From: CALVGQ01 sp964370435
Lineage (GTDB): Bacteria > Bacillota_I > Bacilli_A > Erysipelotrichales > Erysipelotrichaceae
NCBI GenBank assembly: GCA_964370435.1
Contig: CAYJJG010000003.1
Location: 62,001-126,000, forward strand
DNA: 64,000 nt
Direction of reading: 5' to 3'
In this document: positions 34,808-44,253 of the stretch, piece after piece
Numbering within the stretch: position 1 is the first letter of the stretch
Layout: every line of letters begins with the position of its first letter
Notes under the pieces: generated by a model
The model's database searches: none
What the model saw: only the letters and a program-made list of their open reading frames with translations
What the model was told of the DNA's origin: nothing
Made by a program: the position numbers and the translations under genes

Positions 34808-36280
34808 TTAACCTGCCATTTCATTTCTATGTGCTTTGTACGCTTCATAATCAGTAACACATAAGAAGTAACCTTTTGGATCTTTTCTATATTGTAATTG
34901 TGGAATAGCAACTAATACTACTACTAAAAGTGCCACACCTACATATCCTAAATATTGCATTACTAATGTGAATGCTGGCCAAATTACTACCCAGTCAAAC
35001 ATTGCCATATATCCTCCGAATGGTACTAATCCGAATGCTTGTGCAGCTAATACTGAACCAAATACTTGGATTAAACCTGATAGGAAAGTAGTAACCATTG
35101 CCGCTTTTGCACCTGCTCTTGAGTTAACGTATACAGAGATTGTTGCGTTATCAAAGAATACAGGAACGAATCCAGCGATTGCTAAAGTTGGAGAGTTCAT
35201 AACGATTAATGCTATAATTGCTAAGAATTGTCCAGCAGCTCCAAAAATGAATCCCATTGTTACTGCATTTGCACTACCGAAACCATAAGAAGCAGCACAG
35301 TCAATACCTGGCATTGCCCCAGGTAATAATTTATCAGAAATACCTTGGAATGAATTCGTTAATTCAGCAACGAACATTCTTACCCCTAGTTGTAATACCG
35401 CTAAATAAACTGCGAATGTAAATGCTGTATTAATAATATAGAAGAAGAAGTTTTTTCCTGCTGCTAACATACCTACTTCAATTAAGTAATCTTGACCAAG
35501 TACTAATAAAATTACACTAAAGAATAAAGTCATTAATATTGATGTTGAAACTGTATTTTCATTAAATATTTCAAGCCATCCTGGTAAGTTAAAGTCTTCA
35601 AAACGTTTTGCTTTTTCATTACCTTTACCTGAGAAGAATTTTTCTCCTACAGCTGACCAAATTGAAATACCGAACATTTGTTGATGAGCAACACAGAATC
35701 CAGCTCCATCAGTAAGTTCTTGAGCTAATTCTACCGTTAAGTTAGAACCAACTGCCCAATAAAGACCTAATAACACTGACATAATCGCAAGCATTGGTAA
35801 TTCCCCTAATTGTGGGAAACAAATGAAGATAAACCAGAATGCAATTGTTGCCTGTTGTGTTTGGATATGACCTGTAGTAAATACAGCTCTTAGTTTAGTA
35901 TACTTTTGAAATTTAACTAGTAGTATATTAAACACGAATGCAAATAATAGTAAAATCATAACTTGAGAGAATGATCTACCAGCTGCTTCAATTGCGTTTT
36001 GAGCAGCTAATTGCCCCATATAAGTATCTAATACAATAGCACTTAAATTGAAACGATCTTGTAATGCAGCAATGATTGGCTTAAATGCACCTGATAAACC
36101 ACCACTACCAACTTGTAAAACCATGAAACCAACTGTTGCTTTAATAAATCCTGCTAATGCTTCGTAAAGTGGTTTTTTCATCAGCATATAACCAACCAAA
36201 ACCATTAAACCTATGAAATAAGCCGGTTGTGTTAGGAAGTTATTTACGAAAAACTCCCAAATTGATAATAGAAAATCCAT
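34808..36280 (-). CDS. ulaA: PTS L-ascorbate-type permease subunit IIC
   Basis: 490-residue polytopic permease of the UlaA/SgaT family (E. coli UlaA about 465). Hallmarks include QVGSGGLSGAF near the start, GHIQTQQATIAFWF, CVAHQQMFG and PGIDCAASYGFGSANAVTMGF, with about eleven membrane segments. It imports and phosphorylates L-ascorbate or a similar acid sugar with UlaB and UlaC. Confidence 0.93.
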   Translation of the reverse strand: MDFLLSIWEFFVNNFLTQPAYFIGLMVLVGYMLMKKPLYEALAGFIKATVGFMVLQVGSGGLSGAFKPIIAALQDRFNLSAIVLDTYMGQLAAQNAIEAAGRSFSQVMILLLFAFVFNILLVKFQKYTKLRAVFTTGHIQTQQATIAFWFIFICFPQLGELPMLAIMSVLLGLYWAVGSNLTVELAQELTDGAGFCVAHQQMFGISIWSAVGEKFFSGKGNEKAKRFEDFNLPGWLEIFNENTVSTSILMTLFFSVILLVLGQDYLIEVGMLAAGKNFFFYIINTAFTFAVYLAVLQLGVRMFVAELTNSFQGISDKLLPGAMPGIDCAASYGFGSANAVTMGFIFGAAGQFLAIIALIVMNSPTLAIAGFVPVFFDNATISVYVNSRAGAKAAMVTTFLSGLIQVFGSVLAAQAFGLVPFGGYMAMFDWVVIWPAFTLVMQYLGYVGVALLVVVLVAIPQLQYRKDPKGYFLCVTDYEAYKAHRNEMAG

Positions 36281-36282
36281 GT

Positions 36283-36750
36283 CTATTCCTCCTCTAAATT
36301 TTCAATACTATTTGCTAAGGTAATCATGTCTTCAACGCAAGTCACTTTGAGTAATTCATCTACTATGCCCTCTCTCATGAGCAAGTTAGATAAAGAAATC
36401 ATGTTTTGTAAATGTTCTTCGTTACTTGTAGCTGCTAAAGTAAAGAATATTTGAGCATTTTTTGATTCATCTTCTTCATCAAAAACTACTGGCTCTTCTA
36501 CTTTAGTAAAGCTAATCGTTGTGCCATGAACATTGTTACCGCCTAATGTTGAATGTGGCATTGCTACATGGGGTGCAATAACGATGTAAGGTCCATATTC
36601 CACTACATTCGCAATGATTTCATCAATGTACCCTTCATCAATTATCCCCTCATCAAGTAACCGCTTACATGAACCCTTGATTGCATCTTGCCAAGAATCA
36701 AATTTCTGATAGAAATCGATGTGATTCTTTTCGATAAAGTCTTTTAACAT
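36283..36750 (-). CDS. ulaC: PTS L-ascorbate-type subunit IIA
   Basis: 155-residue IIA of the mannitol/fructose/ascorbate group. The phospho-histidine motif is IAPHVAMPHST with His66 the usual acceptor. It lies 2 bp before ulaA and behind a 122-bp spacer that carries regulatory words and a cre-like site. Confidence 0.9.
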   Translation of the reverse strand: MLKDFIEKNHIDFYQKFDSWQDAIKGSCKRLLDEGIIDEGYIDEIIANVVEYGPYIVIAPHVAMPHSTLGGNNVHGTTISFTKVEEPVVFDEEDESKNAQIFFTLAATSNEEHLQNMISLSNLLMREGIVDELLKVTCVEDMITLANSIENLEEE

Positions 36751-36793
36751 AATAATCCCCTCACTAATATATCTGTCATTATCATAACAATAT

Positions 36794-36858
36794 GTTTATG
36801 AAAGCGCTATCCTTATAAATGATTGTTTTAGCTCCTTTATGAATACTATTTCATAAAC
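36794..36858. promoter_or_regulatory. Inverted repeat GTTTATGAAA/TTTCATAAAC and cre-like site before ulaC
   Basis: GTTTATGAAA (36794-36803) and TTTCATAAAC (36849-36858) are perfect 10-bp inverted copies, with another TTTATGAAT at 36837-36845. TGAAAGCGCTATCC (36799-36812) fits the CcpA cre consensus TGWAARCGYTWNCW at 13 of 14 places. This would allow both specific and catabolite control of ulaCAB. Confidence 0.5.
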
Positions 36859-36872
36859 AGTGTTATTTATGA

Positions 36873-37508
36873 TTATTTCTGTCCGTAACTAAGCCATCCT
36901 TGTGCTTCTTTGGCAATTTCATCATCTGAAAGTTCAGGAACTGATCCCATTATTCTTGCCATTACATAGGTCTTACTTGCCTCTTCTAAGTAGACAGCTG
37001 AGAATAAAGCTTCTTCTAAATCCTTACCAATAGTAATAACTCCGTGGTGTTTCATTATAACTGCAGTAGCATCACCAAGATAATCGCAAGCCAATATCCC
37101 CATACCAATATCACTAGATACTGTCCACGGTGCTACCTTAATTCTTGCATGAGCTGCATCAATTAGGGTAACCATACAAGCAGGTAAACTATCATTATTA
37201 AACCCAATAGCTGTTGCATATGGTTGATGTGTATGAATGATTGCTTTAATTTCTGGTCTTTTTTCAAACATATAAATAAGTGCTGCTAAATCTGAAGAAG
37301 GTTTTCTTTCGCCTTCAATAACTTCACCTTTCATATTGGTCACTACCATATCTGCAGGTACCATTTTTTCATATAACATTCCTGAAGGAGTTACTATACA
37401 GTAATCATCTATGCGAACACAAATATTTCCACCAGTTAATGAAATAAGCTGATACTCTTTCATTTGCATACAAGCTTCTAAAACTTGTTGTTTTTCTATT
37501 TCAAACAT
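36873..37508 (-). CDS. Class II aldolase / L-fuculose-phosphate aldolase-like
   Basis: 211 residues with the class II aldolase zinc motif HTHQPYATAIG and the second site MKHHGVITIG, plus SLTGGNICVR and VTPSGMLYEKM. It is closer in look to fuculose-phosphate aldolases than to UlaF/AraD; a real AraD-type enzyme is encoded at 45098. It probably cleaves or epimerises a sugar phosphate in this pathway. It follows the HAD gene by 1 bp. Confidence 0.82.
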   Translation of the reverse strand: MFEIEKQQVLEACMQMKEYQLISLTGGNICVRIDDYCIVTPSGMLYEKMVPADMVVTNMKGEVIEGERKPSSDLAALIYMFEKRPEIKAIIHTHQPYATAIGFNNDSLPACMVTLIDAAHARIKVAPWTVSSDIGMGILACDYLGDATAVIMKHHGVITIGKDLEEALFSAVYLEEASKTYVMARIMGSVPELSDDEIAKEAQGWLSYGQK

Positions 37509-37509
37509 A

Positions 37510-38328
37510 TTATTCTCCTACATTTTGTTTTAATATAACTTGTTCGATGTACTTGCTTACTCCATTTTCATTATTGGATTCACATACATCATATGCCTTT
37601 GTTTTAATTTTAGAATCACTGTTTTTCATAGCAATGGGATAACCACAGACTTCAAACATAAACAAATCATTGTAATTATCACCAAAACAAACTATTTCTT
37701 CTTTCTTAATATTGTATTTTTCTGCAAGATATTTAACTGCAACACCTTTATCAGCATGAATACTTGTAATAGTGAAAATATTCCCTTCTGATTGAATGAA
37801 TTTCACTTCAGGCATAAATAAATTAATTTCTTCTGCCAAAAGCAAGGTTTCATTTAAATCATCAGCACATACAACAAATTTGCATACTTCATCATTACAG
37901 ACATCTTCAATACTTTTATCCTGTAGAATAGTAATTTTTTGATTTAATCGTTTAATATAGAAATCCAACAAATCATTTTGATTAAAACGATATACTACTT
38001 CTTTTCCAGTTACGATGAAAGTATAGTTTCTTTTAAGTAATTCTTCCATTATTTTTCTTAAATCACTAGAACCAAAATAATGTTCTAATACTGTCTCTTG
38101 ATGATGAATAATACTACCACCATTATTACAAATATACGGAATAGTGATATTTAAAGCATCTACTAATTCTTTCACTATTTCTTTATTTCTTCCTGTAGCT
38201 ACAGTAAACTTTATCCCTTTTTGATCTAATTTCTTTTTGACTTCATAAATCTCTTGGTCCACTTGACCATCATTATTTATAAGTGTTCCATCTAAATCAG
38301 ATACTATTAACTTAATATGCTCTAGCAT
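37510..38328 (-). CDS. Cof-type HAD phosphatase
   Basis: 272 residues of the HAD IIB (Cof) subfamily: motif I VSDLDGTLINNDG, motif II TGRNKEI, the C2 cap in the middle, and motif IV CFGDNYNDLFMF. These enzymes remove phosphate from sugar phosphates. Placed between ulaD and the class II aldolase, it likely dephosphorylates a pathway intermediate or a toxic by-product. Confidence 0.88.
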   Translation of the reverse strand: MLEHIKLIVSDLDGTLINNDGQVDQEIYEVKKKLDQKGIKFTVATGRNKEIVKELVDALNITIPYICNNGGSIIHHQETVLEHYFGSSDLRKIMEELLKRNYTFIVTGKEVVYRFNQNDLLDFYIKRLNQKITILQDKSIEDVCNDEVCKFVVCADDLNETLLLAEEINLFMPEVKFIQSEGNIFTITSIHADKGVAVKYLAEKYNIKKEEIVCFGDNYNDLFMFEVCGYPIAMKNSDSKIKTKAYDVCESNNENGVSKYIEQVILKQNVGE

Positions 38329-38344
38329 GAGTTATTAGACCTAA

Positions 38345-38995
38345 TTAACCCCAAATTTCATTGATTTTAGCTTTAATTCTTAATGCTTCAGCTTTTGGAT
38401 CTGCAGCTCCTCTGATAGCACGCCCGAAGATGAAACAAGATACCGGAATACCTCTAAATTTTTCTAAATCATCGTATCCGATACTTCCGGTTGCTGCAAC
38501 ATCCATACCGTATTCGCATAGTTTCTTCAATGTTTCAATTTCTTCATCAGTCCATCCACCTGGTTTATCCCCAGAATGTTGTAAAGTAAGCTGTGAAACT
38601 CCTAATTCTTTCCACATTTTTACATCATCAAATGACCAATTACCATATAATTCAATTTGGATTTTAGTATCTAAATTACGCTTTTTAGCTTCTTCTTGAA
38701 CCGCAATAATTGTTCCAGGTTCACAGTTACATAATACTGTTGTGTATTGAGGTCTTCCATCAAGTAACATACCACCGATTTTATTACCAGCGTCAACGAT
38801 TTTCAAATCTGCCAATAAAGGTTTATCAGGATAAATTTCTCTCATAATTTTAACTACTCGTGCACCTTCTGCTGCAATTAATGAATAGCCACATTCTAAG
38901 ATATCGATTGCATCTACAACACCTGTAGCACAATCACGAATTGCTTCTTCGACACTAGTACAGTCTAATGCCAATTGTAAAGTAGGTATTTTCAT
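38345..38995 (-). CDS. ulaD: 3-keto-L-gulonate-6-phosphate decarboxylase
   Basis: 216 residues, the same length as E. coli UlaD. The orotidine-decarboxylase-like barrel has LQLALDCTSVEEAI, LLADLKIVDAGNKI (metal Asp and catalytic Lys), and AATGSIGYDDL with a phosphate loop near IFGRAIRGAADP. It turns 3-keto-L-gulonate-6-P into L-xylulose-5-P plus CO2. Confidence 0.94.
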   Translation of the reverse strand: MKIPTLQLALDCTSVEEAIRDCATGVVDAIDILECGYSLIAAEGARVVKIMREIYPDKPLLADLKIVDAGNKIGGMLLDGRPQYTTVLCNCEPGTIIAVQEEAKKRNLDTKIQIELYGNWSFDDVKMWKELGVSQLTLQHSGDKPGGWTDEEIETLKKLCEYGMDVAATGSIGYDDLEKFRGIPVSCFIFGRAIRGAADPKAEALRIKAKINEIWG

Positions 38996-39005
38996 TGTTT
39001 TCTCC

Positions 39006-39848
39006 TTATTTATCTAACATTTTGTTTCTAATAAATTCTCCAACATCCTTTAATTCATAGATGAAATCTAAATTTTCTTCTGATTTTAATTCAGCCACAA
39101 AGACTCCATCAAAATCAATTTTTCTAAAGTAATCAAAGCATTGATCAAAATCAACGATTCCCTCACCATATACTACATTAATGCATATGTCATCTAATGC
39201 ATCTTTAATGTGACAGGCAACAATATGTTCTTCATTAAATTCTAAATCCTTTACAGGATCAATTCCTATCGATGCAGTATTACCAAGATCATAATAAATT
39301 TTCAAATTATCCATTTGTAGATCATCTACAATTTTAGCCGCCTTTTCTAAAGAGCTAAAAAAAGGTACATCTTCTAGCACTTCCAGTGCTATAATAATAT
39401 CTTTTTCTTTAGCATAGTGTGCTATTTCTTTAAAAGCATCGCAAGCATCTTGAATAGTTTGAGCTGTACTTGGTTTACCATTGACATCATATGCTGCTAT
39501 TTGAATGATTTTAGCATTAAGTATGTAGGCAATATCTATTGTCCTTTTGACAATAGATATTCCCTTATTTCTTAACTCTTTATCTGGATCTCCTAGTGGG
39601 AAATAGCGATTTGCAGTTAAAGCTAGCGTCACAAAGGGCATATTATATTCTTCAGCCATCTTTCTTAGCGCTACATACTCTTCATCTGGACTATCCAATC
39701 TTTTAATTCTTGGTTGTAATCCATCAATACTAAATTCAATAAAATCAAAGCCATTCTCTTTAGCAATTAAAAATTTATCTTTCCATTCTAATTGAAAAGG
39801 TAAAGCCTTTTCATATAATCCTAATTTAATATTTTTAATACTTTTCAT
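39006..39848 (-). CDS. ulaE: L-ribulose-5-phosphate (L-xylulose-5-P) 3-epimerase
   Basis: 280-residue TIM-barrel epimerase. GLYEKALPFQLEWKDKF, FIEFSIDG, IIQIAAYDV, IALEVLEDVPF, IYYDLGNTASIG and CHIKDALDD are family landmarks with the metal-binding Glu, Asp and His. It converts L-xylulose-5-P to L-ribulose-5-P. A paralogue lies at 44254. Confidence 0.93.
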   Translation of the reverse strand: MKSIKNIKLGLYEKALPFQLEWKDKFLIAKENGFDFIEFSIDGLQPRIKRLDSPDEEYVALRKMAEEYNMPFVTLALTANRYFPLGDPDKELRNKGISIVKRTIDIAYILNAKIIQIAAYDVNGKPSTAQTIQDACDAFKEIAHYAKEKDIIIALEVLEDVPFFSSLEKAAKIVDDLQMDNLKIYYDLGNTASIGIDPVKDLEFNEEHIVACHIKDALDDICINVVYGEGIVDFDQCFDYFRKIDFDGVFVAELKSEENLDFIYELKDVGEFIRNKMLDK

Positions 39849-39857
39849 AAATTATAC

Positions 39858-40922
39858 TTATAGGAAACAATCAAATGGTAAATTAGTTGGTCCTTCAAAC
39901 ACATCATCGAATCCACGTGGGTAGTGATATTCTAAATTATCTTTATCATTAGGGAAAGTAAACTTACCACCTACATCCCAAATAAATGGTTTAAATTTAT
40001 ATTGTAAACGGTACTTTCTCATATTCCATAATGCAAGAATTTCATTAGTGTCGGCTTTAAAGTTTGTCCATAAATCATGGTGATAAGGAATCATAACTTT
40101 ACATTTTAAACATTCGCCCATACGTAAGATATCACTAGAAGTCATTTTATCAGTAATCCCTCTTGGATTTTCTCCATAAGAACCAAATGCAACATCGATT
40201 TCATATTCGTTACCGTGCTTTGCATAAATGTTTCCGTAATGAGAGTCACCACTATGATAAATAGTTCCTCCTGGTGTCTTAATTACATAGTTAACTGCTC
40301 TTTCATCTAAATCATCTAATGCTTTACCTTTAATATCACCAGCCGGTGGAGCAGTAATTAGGATTGTTCTATCGATAGATTCTACTGCATGAATTTCAAT
40401 ATCTTTTACTTTGTACACATCACCTGGTCTCATAGTAACTAATCTGTCTTCAGGAACACCCCAGCTTCTCCATAGGTCAGTTGCGTATCTTGATCCGATA
40501 AATGGAATTGGTTCTGCGATATTATTTAGTACAGCTGCAGCCAAGTTAATATCAATATGATCAGTGTGTGTATGAGAAGCAATTACTGCATCTAACTCTT
40601 TAATTTCAAATGGATCTAATACTGCAGGAACCGCACGTAAGTTTGGTTGTAATTTTTTAGCTCCACTCATTCTAGCCATTTGATGATCTGGATCCATGAA
40701 TTTTTTAGCATGTGTTCTTTTTCCTGAACCACACCAATAGTCGATTGCGATGTTAGTGTTGTTTTCAGTTTTAATCCATAGACCTGTACAACCTAACCAC
40801 CACATTGAGAATGTTCCCTTTTCAACCTTTGTATCTTGGATTTCTTCATTAAGCCAAGTTCCCCATTCTGGGAAGGTGCTCATTATCCAACCTTCTTTTG
40901 TTACGTCTTTAACATTTGCCAT
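39858..40922 (-). CDS. ulaG: L-ascorbate-6-phosphate lactonase
   Basis: Metallo-beta-lactamase-fold lactonase of 354 residues that opens the lactone ring of imported ascorbate-6-P. The metal motif is SHTHTDHID, with later ligands in YHSGDSHYG and PYHHDLW. Start MANVKDVTKEGW has AAAGGAGAAAAATT before it. First gene of the ula block and divergent from the Rpe-like gene. Confidence 0.94.
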   Translation of the reverse strand: MANVKDVTKEGWIMSTFPEWGTWLNEEIQDTKVEKGTFSMWWLGCTGLWIKTENNTNIAIDYWCGSGKRTHAKKFMDPDHQMARMSGAKKLQPNLRAVPAVLDPFEIKELDAVIASHTHTDHIDINLAAAVLNNIAEPIPFIGSRYATDLWRSWGVPEDRLVTMRPGDVYKVKDIEIHAVESIDRTILITAPPAGDIKGKALDDLDERAVNYVIKTPGGTIYHSGDSHYGNIYAKHGNEYEIDVAFGSYGENPRGITDKMTSSDILRMGECLKCKVMIPYHHDLWTNFKADTNEILALWNMRKYRLQYKFKPFIWDVGGKFTFPNDKDNLEYHYPRGFDDVFEGPTNLPFDCFL

Positions 40923-40960
40923 AATTTTTCTCCTTTTTACATTGACTTTCTGTCAAATCA

Positions 40961-40989
40961 ATCATAGCTTATAACAATTTTACGTACAA
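40961..40989 (-). promoter_or_regulatory. Promoter of the ulaG operon
   Basis: Minus strand TTGTAC (40984-40989), 17-bp spacer, TATGAT (40961-40966). A short inverted repeat TTGAC/GTCAA lies in the leader at 40942-40956. Confidence 0.6.
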
Positions 40990-40994
40990 TGTGC

Positions 40995-41046
40995 TTATAT
41001 GATTGCTTTTAAGGTTTTATGATAAGTGTTTAATATAATCATAAAA
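40995..41046. promoter_or_regulatory. Operator-like repeats in the ulaG/rpe-like divergent region
   Basis: TTTTATGAT (41015-41023) and ATCATAAAA (41038-41046) are perfect inverted copies, with TTATATGAT at 40995-41003. They resemble the TTCATAWAA words found before ulaC, btpA and the DeoR operon, with T for A at one place. Confidence 0.45.
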
Positions 41047-41098
41047 ACGCCCTTAAATCTATTATTATTAGAGTGTTAAGAACGAAAAGGAGCACTTT

Positions 41099-41734
41099 AT
41101 GATTAAAATATTACCTTCTATTGCTTCAGCCGACCAATTAAACATTCAAAAAGAAATCGACAAAATAAAAGATACGGATAATTTGCATATCGATGTTGAA
41201 GATGGGAACTTCCTAAATAATATTACTTTTGGAATGAAAATGATTAAAAGTATTGTTGCTTATCATCCCTTTTATTTTGATGTTCACTTATTAGTAACCA
41301 ATCCATTAAGCTACTTAGATGATTTAATTCAACTAAAGATACCAGCGGTATCATTTCACATTGAAAGTTGTGAATACCCATTTCAAGTATTAAATAAACT
41401 TAAAAAGAACAACATTAAAGCAGGTGTTGCTTTCAATTTTAAAACTCCAATTGATACCATATTACCCTTTATTGAAAGTGTTGATTATGTTTTAATAATG
41501 ACTAGTGAGCCTGATGGTGGCGATAATAGTTTTTGTAGTACCATGCTAGAAAAAATTAGTTATGCAAGAAAAACACTTCCATCTCATATTGAAATATGGG
41601 TTGATGGTGGAATTTCTAAAGACCGTTTAAAAGAAGTAGTACAAGCTGGTGCTGATACCGTGATTATGGGACGCGCAATCTGGCAAAGCACTAATCCTAA
41701 ACAAACAATACTTGAATTCACCAATCAAGAATAA
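41099..41734 (+). CDS. Ribulose-phosphate 3-epimerase-like protein
   Basis: 211-residue barrel of the Rpe family: ILPSIASADQ, LHIDVEDGNFLNN (metal His and Asp), YFDVHLLVTNP, SFHIES, and WVDGGISKDRLKEVVQAGADTVIMGRAIW. It would connect D-xylulose-5-P with D-ribulose-5-P, or epimerise a related ketose such as allulose-6-P. AAAAGGAGCACTTT precedes ATG. It is divergent from ulaG and probably co-regulated. Confidence 0.85.
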   Translation: MIKILPSIASADQLNIQKEIDKIKDTDNLHIDVEDGNFLNNITFGMKMIKSIVAYHPFYFDVHLLVTNPLSYLDDLIQLKIPAVSFHIESCEYPFQVLNKLKKNNIKAGVAFNFKTPIDTILPFIESVDYVLIMTSEPDGGDNSFCSTMLEKISYARKTLPSHIEIWVDGGISKDRLKEVVQAGADTVIMGRAIWQSTNPKQTILEFTNQE

Positions 41735-41762
41735 CAGATTATGATATACTTAACGTTTCTTT

Positions 41763-41807
41763 GCAACACATAAAAAAAGTGTGTTGCTTTTTTTATGCAA
41801 TACACTT
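41763..41807. terminator. Overlapping terminators of the Rpe-like gene and the ABC exporter
   Basis: For the plus strand, GCAACACA (41763-41770) pairs with TGTGTTGC (41780-41787), followed by seven Ts. For the minus strand, the arms 41777-41787 and 41797-41807 pair with one mismatch, followed by Ts at 41771-41778. One 45-bp stretch therefore stops both converging transcripts. Confidence 0.8.
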
Positions 41808-41819
41808 CTTTTAGTTTAA

Positions 41820-43613
41820 TTAGTACTCCTTATTATCAAAATAAATATCATTATCTTCATCCAGATCTTTAAACTGTGCGTCATATAACTTTTTATATAA
41901 TCCTTCATTGGCATATAAAGTCTCATGATTGCCACATTCCGTTACACCATTAGCAGTTAAAACAATGATTTCATCTGCATTTTTAATAGTAGATAGTCTA
42001 TGAGCGATAACTACTGTAGTTCTACCTTTTGAAAGTTCATTTAAAGAACGTTGCACCTTTTGCTCTGTTTGGTTATCTAATGCTGAAGTAGCTTCATCAA
42101 GAATCAATATCGGTGGATTTTTTAAAAATGCCCTCGCGATACTTAATCTTTGTTTTTGCCCTCCTGAAAGTCGTACTCCCTTTTCTCCAATATTGGTTTC
42201 ATATCCTTCAGGACAACTCATGATAAAATCGTGCACTCTTGCTCGTTTAGCTGCCATAACGATATCCTCATCACTAGCATCTACATTTCCATATTTTATA
42301 TTTTCTTTAATCGTCCCTGCAAATAAGAATATATCTTGTTGTACTATGCCAATCGCATCTCTTAAACTACTTAATTTAATTGTCTTTATATCAATGCCAT
42401 CTAGTGTAATATGACCTTCTAAGCAATCATAAAATCGTGGTATAAGCTGACAAAGTGTTGTTTTACCTCCGCCTGATGGACCTACTAAAGCAATCGTTTT
42501 TCCTGCTTTAATACTCATCGATATATTATTAAGCACTTCTTCTTCATCATTATATTTAAAGGTAACATTATGAAATTCTATATTTCCATCTACTTGATCT
42601 AGTTTTACTGCATCTATACTATCTTTAATATCTGGTTCTGTATCCATGATTTCTATAAAGCGTCTAAATCCACTCATACCTTGCTCAAATTGTTGCGTGA
42701 AATTAGTAAGTCTTTGTATTGGTTGTAAAATAATATTAATATAGAGTAAAAATACAATTAAATCCGACATGTTCATTGTATTATCCATAACGCATAAACC
42801 ACCAACTACAAGCACTAAGACATTACACATATTAGTTAAAAAATTCATTCCAGACATAAATGTAGCCATAGCTTTGTATGAAGATTGCTTAGCACTTTGA
42901 AATAAACCATTTCCTTGATGAAAGCGATCAATTTCATAGTGTTCATTAGTAAAGGATTGTACAACTCTTATACCACTAATGCTATTTTCTAATTGTGCAT
43001 TAACATCGGCAACGCTAACCCTTACCTCTGTAAAAGCTTTCTTCATTTTTTTGCGTCTAGTAGCTGCATACCATGCAATAATTGGTAGCATTACAAGAAT
43101 ACATAAAGTAAGTCGCCACTCTACACCAAATAGTATCGTCGATGACCCAAAGAATAGGATTATGGAAATAAAAATATCTTCTGGTCCATGATGTGCAAGT
43201 TCTGTAATATCATTTAAGTCATTAAGTACCTTTGACATAATTTGTCCTGTTCTATTAACATCATAGTATTTAAAAGATAATTTCTGTAAATGCGAAAACA
43301 AATCTTCTCTTATATCTGCTTCCATTCTAACTCCAACCATATGACCCCAGTAATTTACAAAATAAGAAAATAAGGCAATTGAAAGATAGATACTAACTAA
43401 AACTACTGCTAAGATAATTAGTTCTTTCATATCCCCCTCAGGTATAGTAATATCCATAATTCTTTTAGTAATAAGCGGGAATATCAATCCCAGTGTTGCT
43501 GAACTAAGTGCACATACCATATCATAAAAAAACAATTTTCTATGCGGTTTATAGTAACTAATGAATCGTTTAATTAAGCTTTGATCTACTTGTTTATTCT
43601 TTTTTTCTTTCAT
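41820..43613 (-). CDS. ABC exporter (MsbA/BmrA-type half-transporter)
   Basis: 597 residues from ATG 43613 (GGGGGT, 4 nt). The N-terminal membrane domain has six helices (about 20-320). The nucleotide-binding domain has Walker A GPSGGGKTT, signature RLSGGQKQR, Walker B ILILDEATSALD and H-loop VIAHRLST. Such homodimeric half-transporters export drugs or lipids. The context gives no substrate. It follows an unknown 167-residue gene. Confidence 0.9.
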   Translation of the reverse strand: MKEKKNKQVDQSLIKRFISYYKPHRKLFFYDMVCALSSATLGLIFPLITKRIMDITIPEGDMKELIILAVVLVSIYLSIALFSYFVNYWGHMVGVRMEADIREDLFSHLQKLSFKYYDVNRTGQIMSKVLNDLNDITELAHHGPEDIFISIILFFGSSTILFGVEWRLTLCILVMLPIIAWYAATRRKKMKKAFTEVRVSVADVNAQLENSISGIRVVQSFTNEHYEIDRFHQGNGLFQSAKQSSYKAMATFMSGMNFLTNMCNVLVLVVGGLCVMDNTMNMSDLIVFLLYINIILQPIQRLTNFTQQFEQGMSGFRRFIEIMDTEPDIKDSIDAVKLDQVDGNIEFHNVTFKYNDEEEVLNNISMSIKAGKTIALVGPSGGGKTTLCQLIPRFYDCLEGHITLDGIDIKTIKLSSLRDAIGIVQQDIFLFAGTIKENIKYGNVDASDEDIVMAAKRARVHDFIMSCPEGYETNIGEKGVRLSGGQKQRLSIARAFLKNPPILILDEATSALDNQTEQKVQRSLNELSKGRTTVVIAHRLSTIKNADEIIVLTANGVTECGNHETLYANEGLYKKLYDAQFKDLDEDNDIYFDNKEY

Positions 43614-43647
43614 TTTTACCCCCACTTTTATACTCACATATAATATT

Positions 43648-44151
43648 TTAGTACTGATTAATAATTTTTTCCAGATTATGCATTCTTTTTAAAGCTTGTA
43701 TATACTGAGCTACTATTACAAAATTCCTTAAATCTTTTTTATCTAAACCCCTAATAGCATTAAGTTCATCATGAAGCCAAGAGCTACCTTCTACAAGATA
43801 ATATCCAGTACATTCATCAATACCTACGAAGATTCGACTAGTTTTCTTTTCTTCTTCATTTTGTAGTAACACGTTCTTATTAACATTTTTACACCGCACT
43901 ACATAAAAAGCTCGTGGTTTTATAGTAGCTCCTACTGGTATTTTTTCAAAATAAATTTCATTCATCATAATATTATTTGAAACAACGCTTAGTGTTTCTT
44001 TATCTTTAATTTCTCTTAATTCATAATGCATTTGAAGGTACTGTAATAGCGCTGTACCATTTATTCTATTTTCAATACATCGATCTCTATAAGACAAGAA
44101 AATTGCTTTCATTTCACTTAACTTTGCTTCTGTTATCTCTTCAGTAACCAT
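43648..44151 (-). CDS. Hypothetical protein
   Basis: 167-residue soluble protein, start MVTEEITEAKLSEMK after a GAAAGGGAATAAG site. An N-terminal helical segment is followed by a beta-rich part (MNEIYFEKIPVGATIKPRAF) and a C-terminal helical tail LKRMHNLEKII. No signal peptide, membrane helix or known motif is evident. It lies 34 bp upstream of the ABC exporter and may be its regulator or partner. I do not recognise the family. Confidence 0.6.
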   Translation of the reverse strand: MVTEEITEAKLSEMKAIFLSYRDRCIENRINGTALLQYLQMHYELREIKDKETLSVVSNNIMMNEIYFEKIPVGATIKPRAFYVVRCKNVNKNVLLQNEEEKKTSRIFVGIDECTGYYLVEGSSWLHDELNAIRGLDKKDLRNFVIVAQYIQALKRMHNLEKIINQY

Positions 44152-44212
44152 TCTTATTCCCTTTCTATGTAATAATATAATACTATTTGTTATTATACCC
44201 TTTTTAGTATAA

Positions 44213-44237
44213 TAAAAGATAGTGTTTTTACACTACC
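44213..44237 (-). terminator. Terminator of the second ula block
   Basis: Minus strand GGTAGTG-TAAAAA-CACTATC, a 7-bp stem with one G-T pair, followed by TTTTATT, 17 bp after the ulaE2 stop. Confidence 0.65.
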
Positions 44238-44253
44238 TTAATTACTATATTGT

